Source: Alphaproteobacteria bacterium (GTDB taxonomy: Bacteria; Pseudomonadota; Alphaproteobacteria; Sphingomonadales; Kordiimonadaceae). Taken from it: a DNA stretch of 64,000 bases. Within the stretch, counting starts at the first letter, position 1, and each line of letters begins with the position of its first letter. Shown piece after piece: positions 34,323 to 42,608 of the stretch. Made by a program: the position numbers and the translations under genes. The notes beneath the pieces were generated by a model. The model saw nothing but the letters and a program-made list of their open reading frames with translations. It searched no databases and was not told the DNA's origin. The stretch lies in assembly GCA_013372975.1 (NCBI GenBank), contig JABXIS010000008.1, forward strand, positions 1 to 64,000, read 5' to 3'.

Positions 34323-35831
34323 ATGCGCTTTTATCTTGTGTTTGGCTTTCTAATTCTGGGCTTGTCAGATCCTGCCTTTGCTGGCTGGACAAAAACTGAA
34401 ACACCAAATTTCATCGTTTATTCCGAGAAGGGAAAGGGCAAGACGGAGGACTTCGTCGAAGAGCTGGAGACCTTTCGCTATTATCTTGGGAAGGTGTTCA
34501 GGATTCAGCCAGAGGGCGATCCGCTGCGATTGAAGATATTTGTGCTCGGAGATGCTTCCAGTTACCGCAGATTGACAGGTTCAAGCGGAACGGCAGGCAT
34601 GTTCACCAACTCAAGCGCAGGGCCTGTGGCGGTTTTGTATTTTGCCAAAAGCGGGCACGAGTTTAGCCAGGACAGCAGGCAGGTGCTGTATCATGAGTTT
34701 GTCCATCATCTGCAACATATGGGACCGCCTGTTTCCTATCCACTCTGGTATCAGGAAGGGTTCGCGGAGTTTATCTCAGCTTTCAAACTTACCCGTAAGT
34801 CGATTGAATTTGGCGAAATCCTCAAGGGGCGTGCGGTTGGGCTGTTTGAGCGCAAACATCGCTTTACGGCAAAGGAGCTTCTGGAAGCAACACGCGCCCG
34901 AAAAGAGGGAGGGCGGCGGATCAGCGGCAGCGTTTTTTATTCCCAAGCCTGGCTACTGACACACATGTTGTTTACAGAGCCAAAATATCAGAGCGGTCTG
35001 TCTGATTTTATCACGCTTCTGGTAAGCCGGGTGCATCCGGAGAAGGCGCTCAGGCATGTCTATGACATGAGCTATGAAGAGCTGGATGAAGCGATGGATC
35101 GCTATTTCGAGTTTGGGAAATTGTCGAGACTGGCATTCCCTCTCGCCAAAAAAGGTGTGGTGCCGCCTTACAAGACCATCAAGCTCGATTCTGAAGAAGG
35201 CCAGCACATTGAGCAATTTATCTCGCTTAAATTTCTCCGTGACGATTCGAAACTGAGCGATCTTGCAGACGATGCGCAGGCCCTATCTGCAAAACATGGC
35301 GGTGGCCCCCGCTTCTTGGCTACGGCTGTTCTGGCAAAGGTGCGCGAGGAAAACTGGGAAGCTGCAGGCAAGATCACGGCTCAGGCCCAGAAACAATTTC
35401 CGGAAAGCCTGGATATAAAATTTGCGGCAGCAAAATATAGCGTCTTGCACCAGGCCTATCTCTATGAAGAAAAATTTGAACGAGTGGAACAGCCAGTGCT
35501 TGCCGAGGCGATTGGTTCCCTTGAGCAAATAACCAAAGCAGACAAGCGCAATGCAGAAGCCTTTTCCCTGCTGGCCCGGGCTCATATGCTTTTGAAAACC
35601 TATGATTTCGATCAGGTATCCGGCTATATTCAGACTGCGTGTGCGCTGTATCCGCAATCCAGGGAAATCCGTTTCCAGTTTGGCGAATTTCTTGGCCAGG
35701 AAAAACGAATAGATGAGGCCTGTGAGGCGGTGCGGCCTTTGTTGCACACGGCGCATAGCGATGAAGAATGGGAAGAGCTTTACAACTTCCTGAAAGCATT
35801 GCCTGGAGGGCTCGAAGCATGCCCGATATAG
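34323..35831 (+). CDS. secreted HEXXH protein with C-terminal repeats (DUF1570-like)
   Basis: The 502-residue protein has a signal peptide (FYLVFGFLILGLSDPAFA) and then a gluzincin-like domain. The zinc-binding HEFVH is at 124-128 and the downstream WYQEGFAEF glutamate region at 142-150, as in DUF1570 putative peptidases. The C-terminal half (from about 300) is helical and has the spacing of TPR-like repeats (EAFSLLARAHMLLKTYDFDQVSGYIQ, REIRFQFGEFLGQEKRIDEA). It is followed after 24 bases by the exported M24 peptidase, so the two are likely an operon. Protease activity is inferred from the motif. Confidence 0.75.
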   Translation: MRFYLVFGFLILGLSDPAFAGWTKTETPNFIVYSEKGKGKTEDFVEELETFRYYLGKVFRIQPEGDPLRLKIFVLGDASSYRRLTGSSGTAGMFTNSSAGPVAVLYFAKSGHEFSQDSRQVLYHEFVHHLQHMGPPVSYPLWYQEGFAEFISAFKLTRKSIEFGEILKGRAVGLFERKHRFTAKELLEATRARKEGGRRISGSVFYSQAWLLTHMLFTEPKYQSGLSDFITLLVSRVHPEKALRHVYDMSYEELDEAMDRYFEFGKLSRLAFPLAKKGVVPPYKTIKLDSEEGQHIEQFISLKFLRDDSKLSDLADDAQALSAKHGGGPRFLATAVLAKVREENWEAAGKITAQAQKQFPESLDIKFAAAKYSVLHQAYLYEEKFERVEQPVLAEAIGSLEQITKADKRNAEAFSLLARAHMLLKTYDFDQVSGYIQTACALYPQSREIRFQFGEFLGQEKRIDEACEAVRPLLHTAHSDEEWEELYNFLKALPGGLEACPI

Positions 35832-35855
35832 GCGGCACATTAGGGCGGAGATAGT

Positions 35856-37124
35856 ATGATTATCAATAAACGGGATTTGCTGAAACTTGGTGCGGCTTCA
35901 AGTGGTGCATTGGCCCTTGGTGGTGCGTCGGCGTTCGCCTCTGCGGAGAGCGGACCAGGCCTGCAAAATATCACCGGTTCGGCACAGCCTATCGGGGTTG
36001 CGGAACGCAAGGCGCGGGTGGCAAAGGCGCAGGCCTTGATGCAGGAAAAAGGTCTTGATGCCATTCTCCTGGAGCCCGGCTCTGCGATGCTGTATTTCAC
36101 CGGCATTCGCTGGTGGCGCAGCGAGCGTTTAACCGCCGTTGTGATCCCGCGCGAGGGTGATATCGCGGTGGTGACCCCTTATTTTGAAGAACCAAGCGTG
36201 CGCGAAAGCATGAGCTTTGGCGACGATGTGCGCACTTGGCACGAACATGAGAGCCCCTTCGAACGTGTGGCGGGCATTTTGAAGGATCGCGGGCTCAATG
36301 CAGGGAAAATCGGGCTTGAGGATACTGTTCGCTATTTTGTGGTTGAAGGGCTCAAGTCAGCCGCTCCCGATTTTGAGATTGTTTCTGCCCTTGATGTCAC
36401 ACTGGGGTGCAGAATGTATAAGTCCGCCGCTGAAATAGCGCTGATGAAAAAAGCCAACGAGGTCACCCTCACGGCTTATTCGCATGTGTGGGGTAATCTG
36501 GAAGTGGGCATGACACCTGCTGATATCACGGCCCTGATGGCAAAGGCTCAAGGTGCGCTTGGCGGCGGCGGTATTTGGAATATGGCCTTGCTTGCAGAAG
36601 CAAGCGCTTACCCTCATGGCACCGGCCAGCCGCAGACCTTGAAGGAAGGCGATATCGTCTTGATGGATTGCGGCTGTAATGTGCATGGCTATCAAAGCGA
36701 TATCTCCCGCACGTTTGTTTTTGGTGAGCCTACAAAACGCCAGCGCGATGTTTGGAACACGGTTCGGCGCGGCCAGCAGATCGCGTTTGAAACAGCACAG
36801 GTAGGCACGCCAGCGGGAAAGGTGGATGATGCCGTCCGGCGCATGTATGAAGGCCTTGGCTATGGGCCGGGATATAAAACGCCCGGGCTCAGCCACCGGA
36901 CCGGGCATGGCATCGGCATGGACGGGCATGAAAGCGTGAATTTCGTGCACGGCGAGGCCACGCCACTGGCGCCTGGCATGTGTTTCTCCAACGAGCCAGG
37001 GCTTTATATCTATGGCGAGTTTGGTGTCCGGCTTGAGGATTGCATCCATATGACCGAGGCCGGGCCAGCATGGTTTACTGTGCCGCCAGAAAGCCTCGAC
37101 AGCCCGATCGGCAGAATGGGGTAA
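35856..37124 (+). CDS. exported M24 peptidase (Xaa-Pro dipeptidase/aminopeptidase-like)
   Basis: The 422-residue protein has an export signal (NKRDLLKLGAASSGALALGGASAFA) that looks like a twin-arginine signal with lysine-arginine in place of the arginine pair. The M24 metal ligands follow: LMDCGCNVHGYQSDISRTFVFG (two aspartates), HRTGHGIGMDGHE (histidine), NEPGLYI (glutamate) and RLEDCIH (glutamate). The enzyme therefore probably works folded in the periplasm, cutting proline-containing peptides. It is a paralogue of the cytosolic enzyme at 61232-62449 (shared FVFGEP..RQR, YKTPG..HRTGHGIG). Confidence 0.9.
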   Translation: MIINKRDLLKLGAASSGALALGGASAFASAESGPGLQNITGSAQPIGVAERKARVAKAQALMQEKGLDAILLEPGSAMLYFTGIRWWRSERLTAVVIPREGDIAVVTPYFEEPSVRESMSFGDDVRTWHEHESPFERVAGILKDRGLNAGKIGLEDTVRYFVVEGLKSAAPDFEIVSALDVTLGCRMYKSAAEIALMKKANEVTLTAYSHVWGNLEVGMTPADITALMAKAQGALGGGGIWNMALLAEASAYPHGTGQPQTLKEGDIVLMDCGCNVHGYQSDISRTFVFGEPTKRQRDVWNTVRRGQQIAFETAQVGTPAGKVDDAVRRMYEGLGYGPGYKTPGLSHRTGHGIGMDGHESVNFVHGEATPLAPGMCFSNEPGLYIYGEFGVRLEDCIHMTEAGPAWFTVPPESLDSPIGRMG

Positions 37125-37235
37125 ACCCGAGTTTATTTAGGCCCGCTATCTTACCTAAATTTTTTCTAGGTAGCCAAATACCGGGCAAAAGGCCATTCTC
37201 ACACTTAGTCGACTGGTGATCGGCAAAAACTATAT

Positions 37236-37274
37236 GGGGCGTGCCATTGATGGGGGTGGCACGTCCCTTATTTT
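37236..37274 (+). terminator. terminator after the exported M24 gene
   Basis: GGGGCGTGCCA pairs with TGGCACGTCCC (10-base loop) and is followed by TTATTTTATT. It faces the rightward M24 gene ending at 37124; the 110-base space before it holds no gene. Confidence 0.65.
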
Positions 37275-37289
37275 ATTCAGCTTATGCTT

Positions 37290-37328
37290 AAAAAAGAAAG
37301 GCCGCAGGCAAGGATGCCCACGGCCTTT
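37290..37328 (-). terminator. terminator of the POT transporter gene
   Basis: On the minus strand AAAGGCCG pairs with CGGCCTTT around a 16-base loop and is followed by CTTTTTT. It lies 20-58 bases past the stop of the leftward transporter gene. Confidence 0.8.
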
Positions 37329-37347
37329 GTTTCGTTATGCGAATCCA

Positions 37348-38919
37348 CTATTCCGCAGGGGTGGCCTGCGGCTGAGTGTCATCCTGTTCTTTGATGGATG
37401 CAATTTTATATGTCCATTTGCCATAGTGATAGAGGCCGAACGCAGAGATAATGCCCACTGTTGCCATGATGTACCAAACAGTACCGATATCATTGGCGGC
37501 ATAAAGCTGGGCTGTCAGTGCTTCAGTTGTTTGGCCGGTTACCTCGACAAGCTTCTCGAAGGCTTCACCATTGGGAACAGCAGCAACCTGCTCAGCGCTC
37601 CAGCCTTCGCTTTCCAGCATGCGGCGGGAGATCTGCTCTTTTGATGCCAGTTCACCATACAGATAAAAGCCGACAAAGCTCTCTGTCATCCAACCGATTG
37701 CCAGCGGCAGTTGGCTGAAGCCCAGATACATGGCCTTCTTTTGTGGTGGCGCAATATTGCCGATATATTCGCTTGATTTCGGGCTGGCGAGCATTTCCCC
37801 AAGCGAGAAGATCACAACCGCCAGAACGATGAGCCAGGCGTAGTTGAAGCCACCGAAGATCAAAAGCGCGCCGGATGCCAGGAAAGTACCAACTGCCATG
37901 GAATTGGCAGCTTTCATCTTGGCACTCATGCCGGCAACCCAGAAGCAGATGACCATGATCAGCATGGAGTTCAGGTTCACCATACCTTCCGGCATGATGG
38001 CTGTACCTTCATTATTCATGGCAAAGAAGCGTTTTGCGAAGGCGCCCGGGCCTTCCTCGCCCCAAATATCGCGTACGATAACACTGGTATCAACCCAGTC
38101 ACGGAAATAGAGCGGTCCGATGTCCCAGAAGATGTAGAGCATGAACCAGAAACCGGAGAACAGAACAATATACCAGACAAGTACTGGATTGGAGAGCTCC
38201 TGCAGGCTGTCCCGCCACAGCGGTTTTTCGACAATCTCGCCACTTTTTACCTTCGCACGGTGCGCGAGGCGCTCTTCCTTGCCCACTTCCTTGTAAGTAA
38301 GGAGCAGCAGGAAGTTGAGGGAGATGATTGCAGCGCATGCATAGAAAACATAGGCCCATTCAAGCTGCCGCATATAGGCCGCCAACACTGGCCCAAGGAA
38401 GCCGCCGATGTTCACTGTCTGATAGAAAATCCCCCAAGCCATCGAGCTGTTTTGCCGATTGGTTGATTTGACGATGGTGCCCTGAATACCGGGTTTGAAA
38501 ATACCGGTACCAAAAGCAAGAACAACCGCACCAGCCATGAAACCCCAGAAAGTGGGAAAAATGGCCATCAGCAGATATCCAGCAATTTTTACAACGGTGG
38601 ATGCAAAGATTGTTTCCTTGTATCCGATCCTGTCAGAGATGCCGCCTGTGAAAACAGGCACAAAGGTCTGGGTAATCACCCAAACCGTCATAATGATGCC
38701 AACCTGCGCTTCAACCAGGCCCAGCCCGCCGTTTGAGACGGCATCGGTCCCATATAGGCCGGCAACTTGACGTGTTCCATAAAAGGCAAGGCGTTCGACC
38801 ATTTCCATGCCGCCGCATATCCAGAAAACATAGGACAGGCTGGCGATCGCGGCGAAGGTGCCAAGCTGTGGTACGTCTTTGATAGACGTGCTTGTGAGGT
38901 CCTTCTCTCCCTCAGACAT
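37348..38919 (-). CDS. POT/PTR-family proton-dependent peptide transporter
   Basis: The 523-residue protein is a major-facilitator transporter of the proton-coupled oligopeptide (POT) family. The first helix region WICGGMEMVERLAFYGTRQVAGLY carries the family's E-x-x-E-R-like motif (EMVERLAFYG). GIFKPGIQGTIV near 139-150 and the long loops and roughly twelve helices fit too. I chose the ATG at 38919 (MSEGEKD) because of an AGGGGAAAG site; the longer frame to 38985 has none. It imports di- and tripeptides with protons. It is single, with its own terminator. Confidence 0.9.
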   Translation of the reverse strand: MSEGEKDLTSTSIKDVPQLGTFAAIASLSYVFWICGGMEMVERLAFYGTRQVAGLYGTDAVSNGGLGLVEAQVGIIMTVWVITQTFVPVFTGGISDRIGYKETIFASTVVKIAGYLLMAIFPTFWGFMAGAVVLAFGTGIFKPGIQGTIVKSTNRQNSSMAWGIFYQTVNIGGFLGPVLAAYMRQLEWAYVFYACAAIISLNFLLLLTYKEVGKEERLAHRAKVKSGEIVEKPLWRDSLQELSNPVLVWYIVLFSGFWFMLYIFWDIGPLYFRDWVDTSVIVRDIWGEEGPGAFAKRFFAMNNEGTAIMPEGMVNLNSMLIMVICFWVAGMSAKMKAANSMAVGTFLASGALLIFGGFNYAWLIVLAVVIFSLGEMLASPKSSEYIGNIAPPQKKAMYLGFSQLPLAIGWMTESFVGFYLYGELASKEQISRRMLESEGWSAEQVAAVPNGEAFEKLVEVTGQTTEALTAQLYAANDIGTVWYIMATVGIISAFGLYHYGKWTYKIASIKEQDDTQPQATPAE

Positions 38920-39106
38920 TTCTTTCCCCTTTATCTTGTTGGGCACTTTTTCTTTTTTGGCAGCCTCCCAAGCTGCGTGCCACACTCCAAACTGCGGCGC
39001 ATTAGGGCGCAGAAGGACTAGGGGGTCAATGGCTATCCGGTAAACGGCTGTTTTTCTGCGATAAAAAGAAAGCGGACAGGTGCAGTGACAGGGAATTTTT
39101 TAGCAT

Positions 39107-39137
39107 GCTTTTGGGAGCGACTTTCGCCCCCAAAAGC
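39107..39137 (-). terminator. strong stem-loop after the 39146-40135 gene
   Basis: GCTTTTGGG-A-GCGA pairs with TCGC-C-CCCAAAAGC, a 13-bp stem with one symmetric mismatch and a 3-base loop, 9 bases past the stop of the leftward gene. No T-run follows on that strand, so it may protect or process the mRNA end rather than terminate on its own. Confidence 0.5.
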
Positions 39138-39145
39138 GAACTGGA

Positions 39146-40135
39146 TCAATATCCCATTGTGAATTCAATGGTTTCGATTTCGGCGTTGCCATCGAAAACT
39201 TGTTCAGAACGAATGGTGCCGGATGATGGCAGGCCCGTTTTCATGTCGAGGACATACTCGGCCTGACGTGTCAGTTTCAGGTTGCGGTATTTTTCAACCA
39301 ATGCATCAACGGCGGCTTCCTTTGCGGGCCCATGTTGTTCCATCAACATGGTTTTCAGGCGACCTAGAAATGCCTGATATTCCTCGTCGTTCAGATTCTG
39401 GTCCAGACTGATAACGGCTTCGCCTTTTTCCTCGTCGATGCTGACGACCGCCCAGCTATCGATGGTATGAAACGTTGCCTGACCCGGCTCGAAGTATCGG
39501 GTGGTGTTGAATTCGGTGTAATAGTCAAGATAGAGCGAGCGCCCCGTGCCGTAGAAAATCAGTTGACCCTGTTCCAGAACTTTTGGCCCAAGCGCTTCCT
39601 CATCTTCGGGGAATTCTTCCAAAAATGCCTGCTCCGTAGCGGCGAGAACATTGGCTTCTTGCTCCTTACCGAGCTTGTTGGCCTTGGCGTATTTTTTCGC
39701 CCACTTCATGAGGCTTTTGCGAGCCTTCTTCACCATGGCCTTGATGTCTTTCGACCGAGTCAGTTCCAAAGGATAGCCAGTTGCATCCGCTGCATATTCG
39801 TATGTAACCCCTGTCGCTGCTGCACCGATTTGCGCGACAAGCTCCTCGAAAAGAGGTGGCAGGCCATCAGTTTTTACAAGCTCGGAATCGACGGACTTGT
39901 AGCGGTAAATTACTTGATCGCCTTTTTGTTTAAGCGGCGTCAATACCACAGTCTCGTTTCCGGAAACGTGCGCCGGCCCGTTTTGCATGGTGTAAGTTGT
40001 GTTCAATGTAATCGGTTTTTTCATCTCAACGATGAAAGGAAACTCAATTGTCTCTGCCGTTTCTTCTTCCTGTGCGAAAGCCGAATGAATGCCAGAAGAG
40101 AACAGCAGCAAGGCTGCTAACAGGATTTTTTTCAT
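39146..40135 (-). CDS. secreted hypothetical protein
   Basis: I do not recognise the family. The 329-residue protein has a clear signal peptide (KKILLAALLLFSSGIHSAFA) and then a soluble, mainly beta-looking periplasmic domain with a charged helical insertion near 130-175 (KDIKAMVKKARKSLMKWAKK). The C-terminal part (KTGLPSSGTIRSEQVFDGNAEIETIEFTMGY) resembles DUF6263-like proteins whose end measures a modified product, but this is only an impression. A CGCCGA/TCGGCG hairpin lies 8 bases before its start. It stands alone. Confidence 0.6.
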   Translation of the reverse strand: MKKILLAALLLFSSGIHSAFAQEEETAETIEFPFIVEMKKPITLNTTYTMQNGPAHVSGNETVVLTPLKQKGDQVIYRYKSVDSELVKTDGLPPLFEELVAQIGAAATGVTYEYAADATGYPLELTRSKDIKAMVKKARKSLMKWAKKYAKANKLGKEQEANVLAATEQAFLEEFPEDEEALGPKVLEQGQLIFYGTGRSLYLDYYTEFNTTRYFEPGQATFHTIDSWAVVSIDEEKGEAVISLDQNLNDEEYQAFLGRLKTMLMEQHGPAKEAAVDALVEKYRNLKLTRQAEYVLDMKTGLPSSGTIRSEQVFDGNAEIETIEFTMGY

Positions 40136-40312
40136 GTAAAATTCGCCGAGATGTCGGCGCCCCCAAAAGGTGTAATTAGTATGCGCGGTACATATACGAC
40201 GGTTCAGGCCAACTGCAACATGCTATTGAACTGCAACAGCCGATTCTGTCATTAACCATTCCGTGATTGTCACGCGCTAGAATGGCCTCGATGCCAGACT
40301 AGGAGCAAGCAA

Positions 40313-40849
40313 ATGTCTTCCTTCCAGGACACGGAAGAGATCGCCGAACGTATCCAAAAGGGTTTGCCCGGATTTACGATCCACGATGTGGATGGGTTCC
40401 GTGCCACGGATCGGAAAATTGCACGTGTGCTTTCTTACTTTGACGAAAGGACTGGCGGTAAAAGGCTACCGAGCAGGACTGATATATCACCCCGCGAACT
40501 GACAGACCTTTTGCCAAACGTGGTGATGCTTACGGTTGTGCGGGACGATGCCGGCGCTATTTGCGATGCGGTTCTTACACTTATGGGTACGTCGGTTGTA
40601 GAATTTTACGGTGAATATTCCGGTCGTAGCATTTTTGAACATCCAGCCCCGCAGGTGGGCGAACGAATCATGATGTCGATGCGGGAATCAGAACGACGCA
40701 GGGCTCCTGTAGTTGGTGAAGCGTATCAGCTTTCGGAAGAAAAAAACCACCTGCGTGTTACCATTCTGTATGTACCGCTCGAGGAAGAAAGTGGTCAGAT
40801 TGAGCGATTTTTCCTGCTCACGCAGGTGCGTTCAAACGTATCAGGATAG
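40313..40849 (+). CDS. PAS_5-family (PF07310-like) protein, copy 3
   Basis: This 178-residue member shares SRTDISPRELTDLLPNVVMLTVV, LTLMGTSVVEFYGEYSGRSIFE and a C-terminal VTILYVPLEEE with the copy at 10635-11225 (RRSDIRPSEVARHLDHVVIMDVV, GTHVANFYGEISGQDI). It lies 142 bases upstream of the response-regulator and kinase pair in the same direction, so it may feed into that pathway; that link is only positional. No transmembrane or output domain is present. Confidence 0.75.
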   Translation: MSSFQDTEEIAERIQKGLPGFTIHDVDGFRATDRKIARVLSYFDERTGGKRLPSRTDISPRELTDLLPNVVMLTVVRDDAGAICDAVLTLMGTSVVEFYGEYSGRSIFEHPAPQVGERIMMSMRESERRRAPVVGEAYQLSEEKNHLRVTILYVPLEEESGQIERFFLLTQVRSNVSG

Positions 40850-40991
40850 GGGCGATTGCAATTAACCTTCCATAAAAGGGTTTGTGCCATGATGAAGCCC
40901 ATAGATTGTAAAACAGTTTTCTCGTTGTAAGTGTCAGGGCACTGTAGGGGGGCGAACAGTCGTTTCCTTCCGCATTGTCAAAAAGCATCTG

Positions 40992-42608
40992 ATGCATAGC
41001 CGGAGACGCCGGGTGGACGACGACTATTTGGTTCTTGAAGACGATGATGAAGAATTAATCATCATAGATGATGACGCAGAAGGCTCTGCACCATCGACAT
41101 GCTGTTGGAAAATACTGATTGTTGATGACGAGCCGGACGTGCATGTAGCCACCAAGCTTGCGCTCAAGGGGTTCCAGTTTGATGGCAGGCCGCTTGAATT
41201 TCTGGAAGCGCTGTCGGGTGAAACTGCCCGTGAAATCCTGAAAAAAGAAAATGATATTGCGATCATCCTCCTTGATGTGGTGATGGAAAGCGATGACGCT
41301 GGCCTCAATCTGGTGGATTTCATTCGCAACGAGCTCAAAAATTCCATGGTGCGGATTGTCCTCAGAACCGGGCAGCCGGGGCAGGCGCCCGAACGTGATG
41401 TGATCGTCAGGTACGATATCAACGACTATAAGGAAAAGACGGACCTGTCGGCGACCAAGCTTTTTACCTTGATGTACGCCACGCTTCGAAGTTACCGCGA
41501 TATCAACATCATTGAAGCCAGCAGACGCGGCCTTGTGCGGGTGATCGATTCGTCGGCTGAAATGTTCAAGGAACAGTTTCTGGATAATTTCGCCAGTGGT
41601 GTCCTGAAGCAGGTTTCATCGCTGGTTGCGGGGGGCCGGGATGTTGCCTTTTCGCTTGAGGATGCCGCCGCAGCAACACACGACAAGAAAGAAATGACGC
41701 TCGTTGCGGGTACAGGGCGTTTTGCCAAAAGTGTTGGGCTTTCTGCCTGGGATCATTTCCCGCCTCGTGTTGCCGCCGCCATTGAAGAACACCGCGAACG
41801 CGGCCGAGGCGAATATGGCTTCTGGGTGGATGGCTCCTACATCGGCATGGTGGTAGGCAACAGTGGCCGTGCCAGCATCCTGTATCTTGTGGGGGAGGGT
41901 CGCCCCGCCGAGATCGACACTCATCTTATCCAGATATTTGTGCGCAATGTGCTTATTGCCGTCGAAAACCTGTATCTCAGAAATGCCCTGATCGATACCC
42001 AGCGCGAGGTTGTCTACCGGTTGGCACAGGCTGTGGAAACCAGAAGCAAGGAAACGGGCAATCACGTCAAACGTGTGGCCGAACTTTCGAAGCTTATGGG
42101 GCTTGAGATGGGTATGAACGAACGGGACGCTGAAACGTTCCGGTTGGCTTCGCCCTTACATGATATAGGCAAGATCGGTATTCCTGATGCCATCCTCAAC
42201 AAACCCGGAAAGCTGACCGATGAGGAATTTCATGTGATGCGAACCCATGCGCAGCTTGGGTACGATATTCTCAAACATTCCGATCGGGAACTTCTCCAGA
42301 TTGCTGCTTCTCTGGCATATGAACACCACGAAAAATGGGATGGTAGCGGTTATCCAAATGGCCTGAAGGGGACCGAAATCTCCCTCGTTGGCCGCATCAC
42401 AGCTCTTGCCGACGTTTATGACGCGCTCGTCTCTGAGCGTTGCTACAAAAAACCGTGGCCGGAAGAGAAGGTACATGCATTGCTGCGGGACGAAAGAGGC
42501 AAACATTTTGATCCCAAGCTTATTGATGCCTTCTTCAAACGCATGGATGATGTGCGAGAAATTTATGCCAAATATGCAGATGAACCTGAAGGTGGAGCGG
42601 CAGGCTGA
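40992..42608 (+). CDS. response regulator with DUF3369 and HD-GYP domains
   Basis: The 538-residue protein is a likely cyclic-di-GMP phosphodiesterase. An unusual acidic N-terminal extension (residues 1-37, with two aspartate/glutamate clusters) precedes a receiver domain (ILIVDDEPDV, phosphoacceptor D95 in LLDVVM). A DUF3369 sensor region follows at about 170-330, then an HD-GYP domain with HDIGKIGIPD at 390-399 and HHEKWDGSGYP at 445-455. The catalytic HD and GYP residues are intact. Its TGA overlaps the ATG of the kinase gene by one base, so the pair is coupled. Confidence 0.92.
   Translation: MHSRRRRVDDDYLVLEDDDEELIIIDDDAEGSAPSTCCWKILIVDDEPDVHVATKLALKGFQFDGRPLEFLEALSGETAREILKKENDIAIILLDVVMESDDAGLNLVDFIRNELKNSMVRIVLRTGQPGQAPERDVIVRYDINDYKEKTDLSATKLFTLMYATLRSYRDINIIEASRRGLVRVIDSSAEMFKEQFLDNFASGVLKQVSSLVAGGRDVAFSLEDAAAATHDKKEMTLVAGTGRFAKSVGLSAWDHFPPRVAAAIEEHRERGRGEYGFWVDGSYIGMVVGNSGRASILYLVGEGRPAEIDTHLIQIFVRNVLIAVENLYLRNALIDTQREVVYRLAQAVETRSKETGNHVKRVAELSKLMGLEMGMNERDAETFRLASPLHDIGKIGIPDAILNKPGKLTDEEFHVMRTHAQLGYDILKHSDRELLQIAASLAYEHHEKWDGSGYPNGLKGTEISLVGRITALADVYDALVSERCYKKPWPEEKVHALLRDERGKHFDPKLIDAFFKRMDDVREIYAKYADEPEGGAAG

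Noticed and set aside
35856-35955. Canonical twin-arginine signal on the exported M24 peptidase
   Set aside because: Only a lysine-arginine pair is present, so I call it Tat-like but do not claim a true twin-arginine motif.
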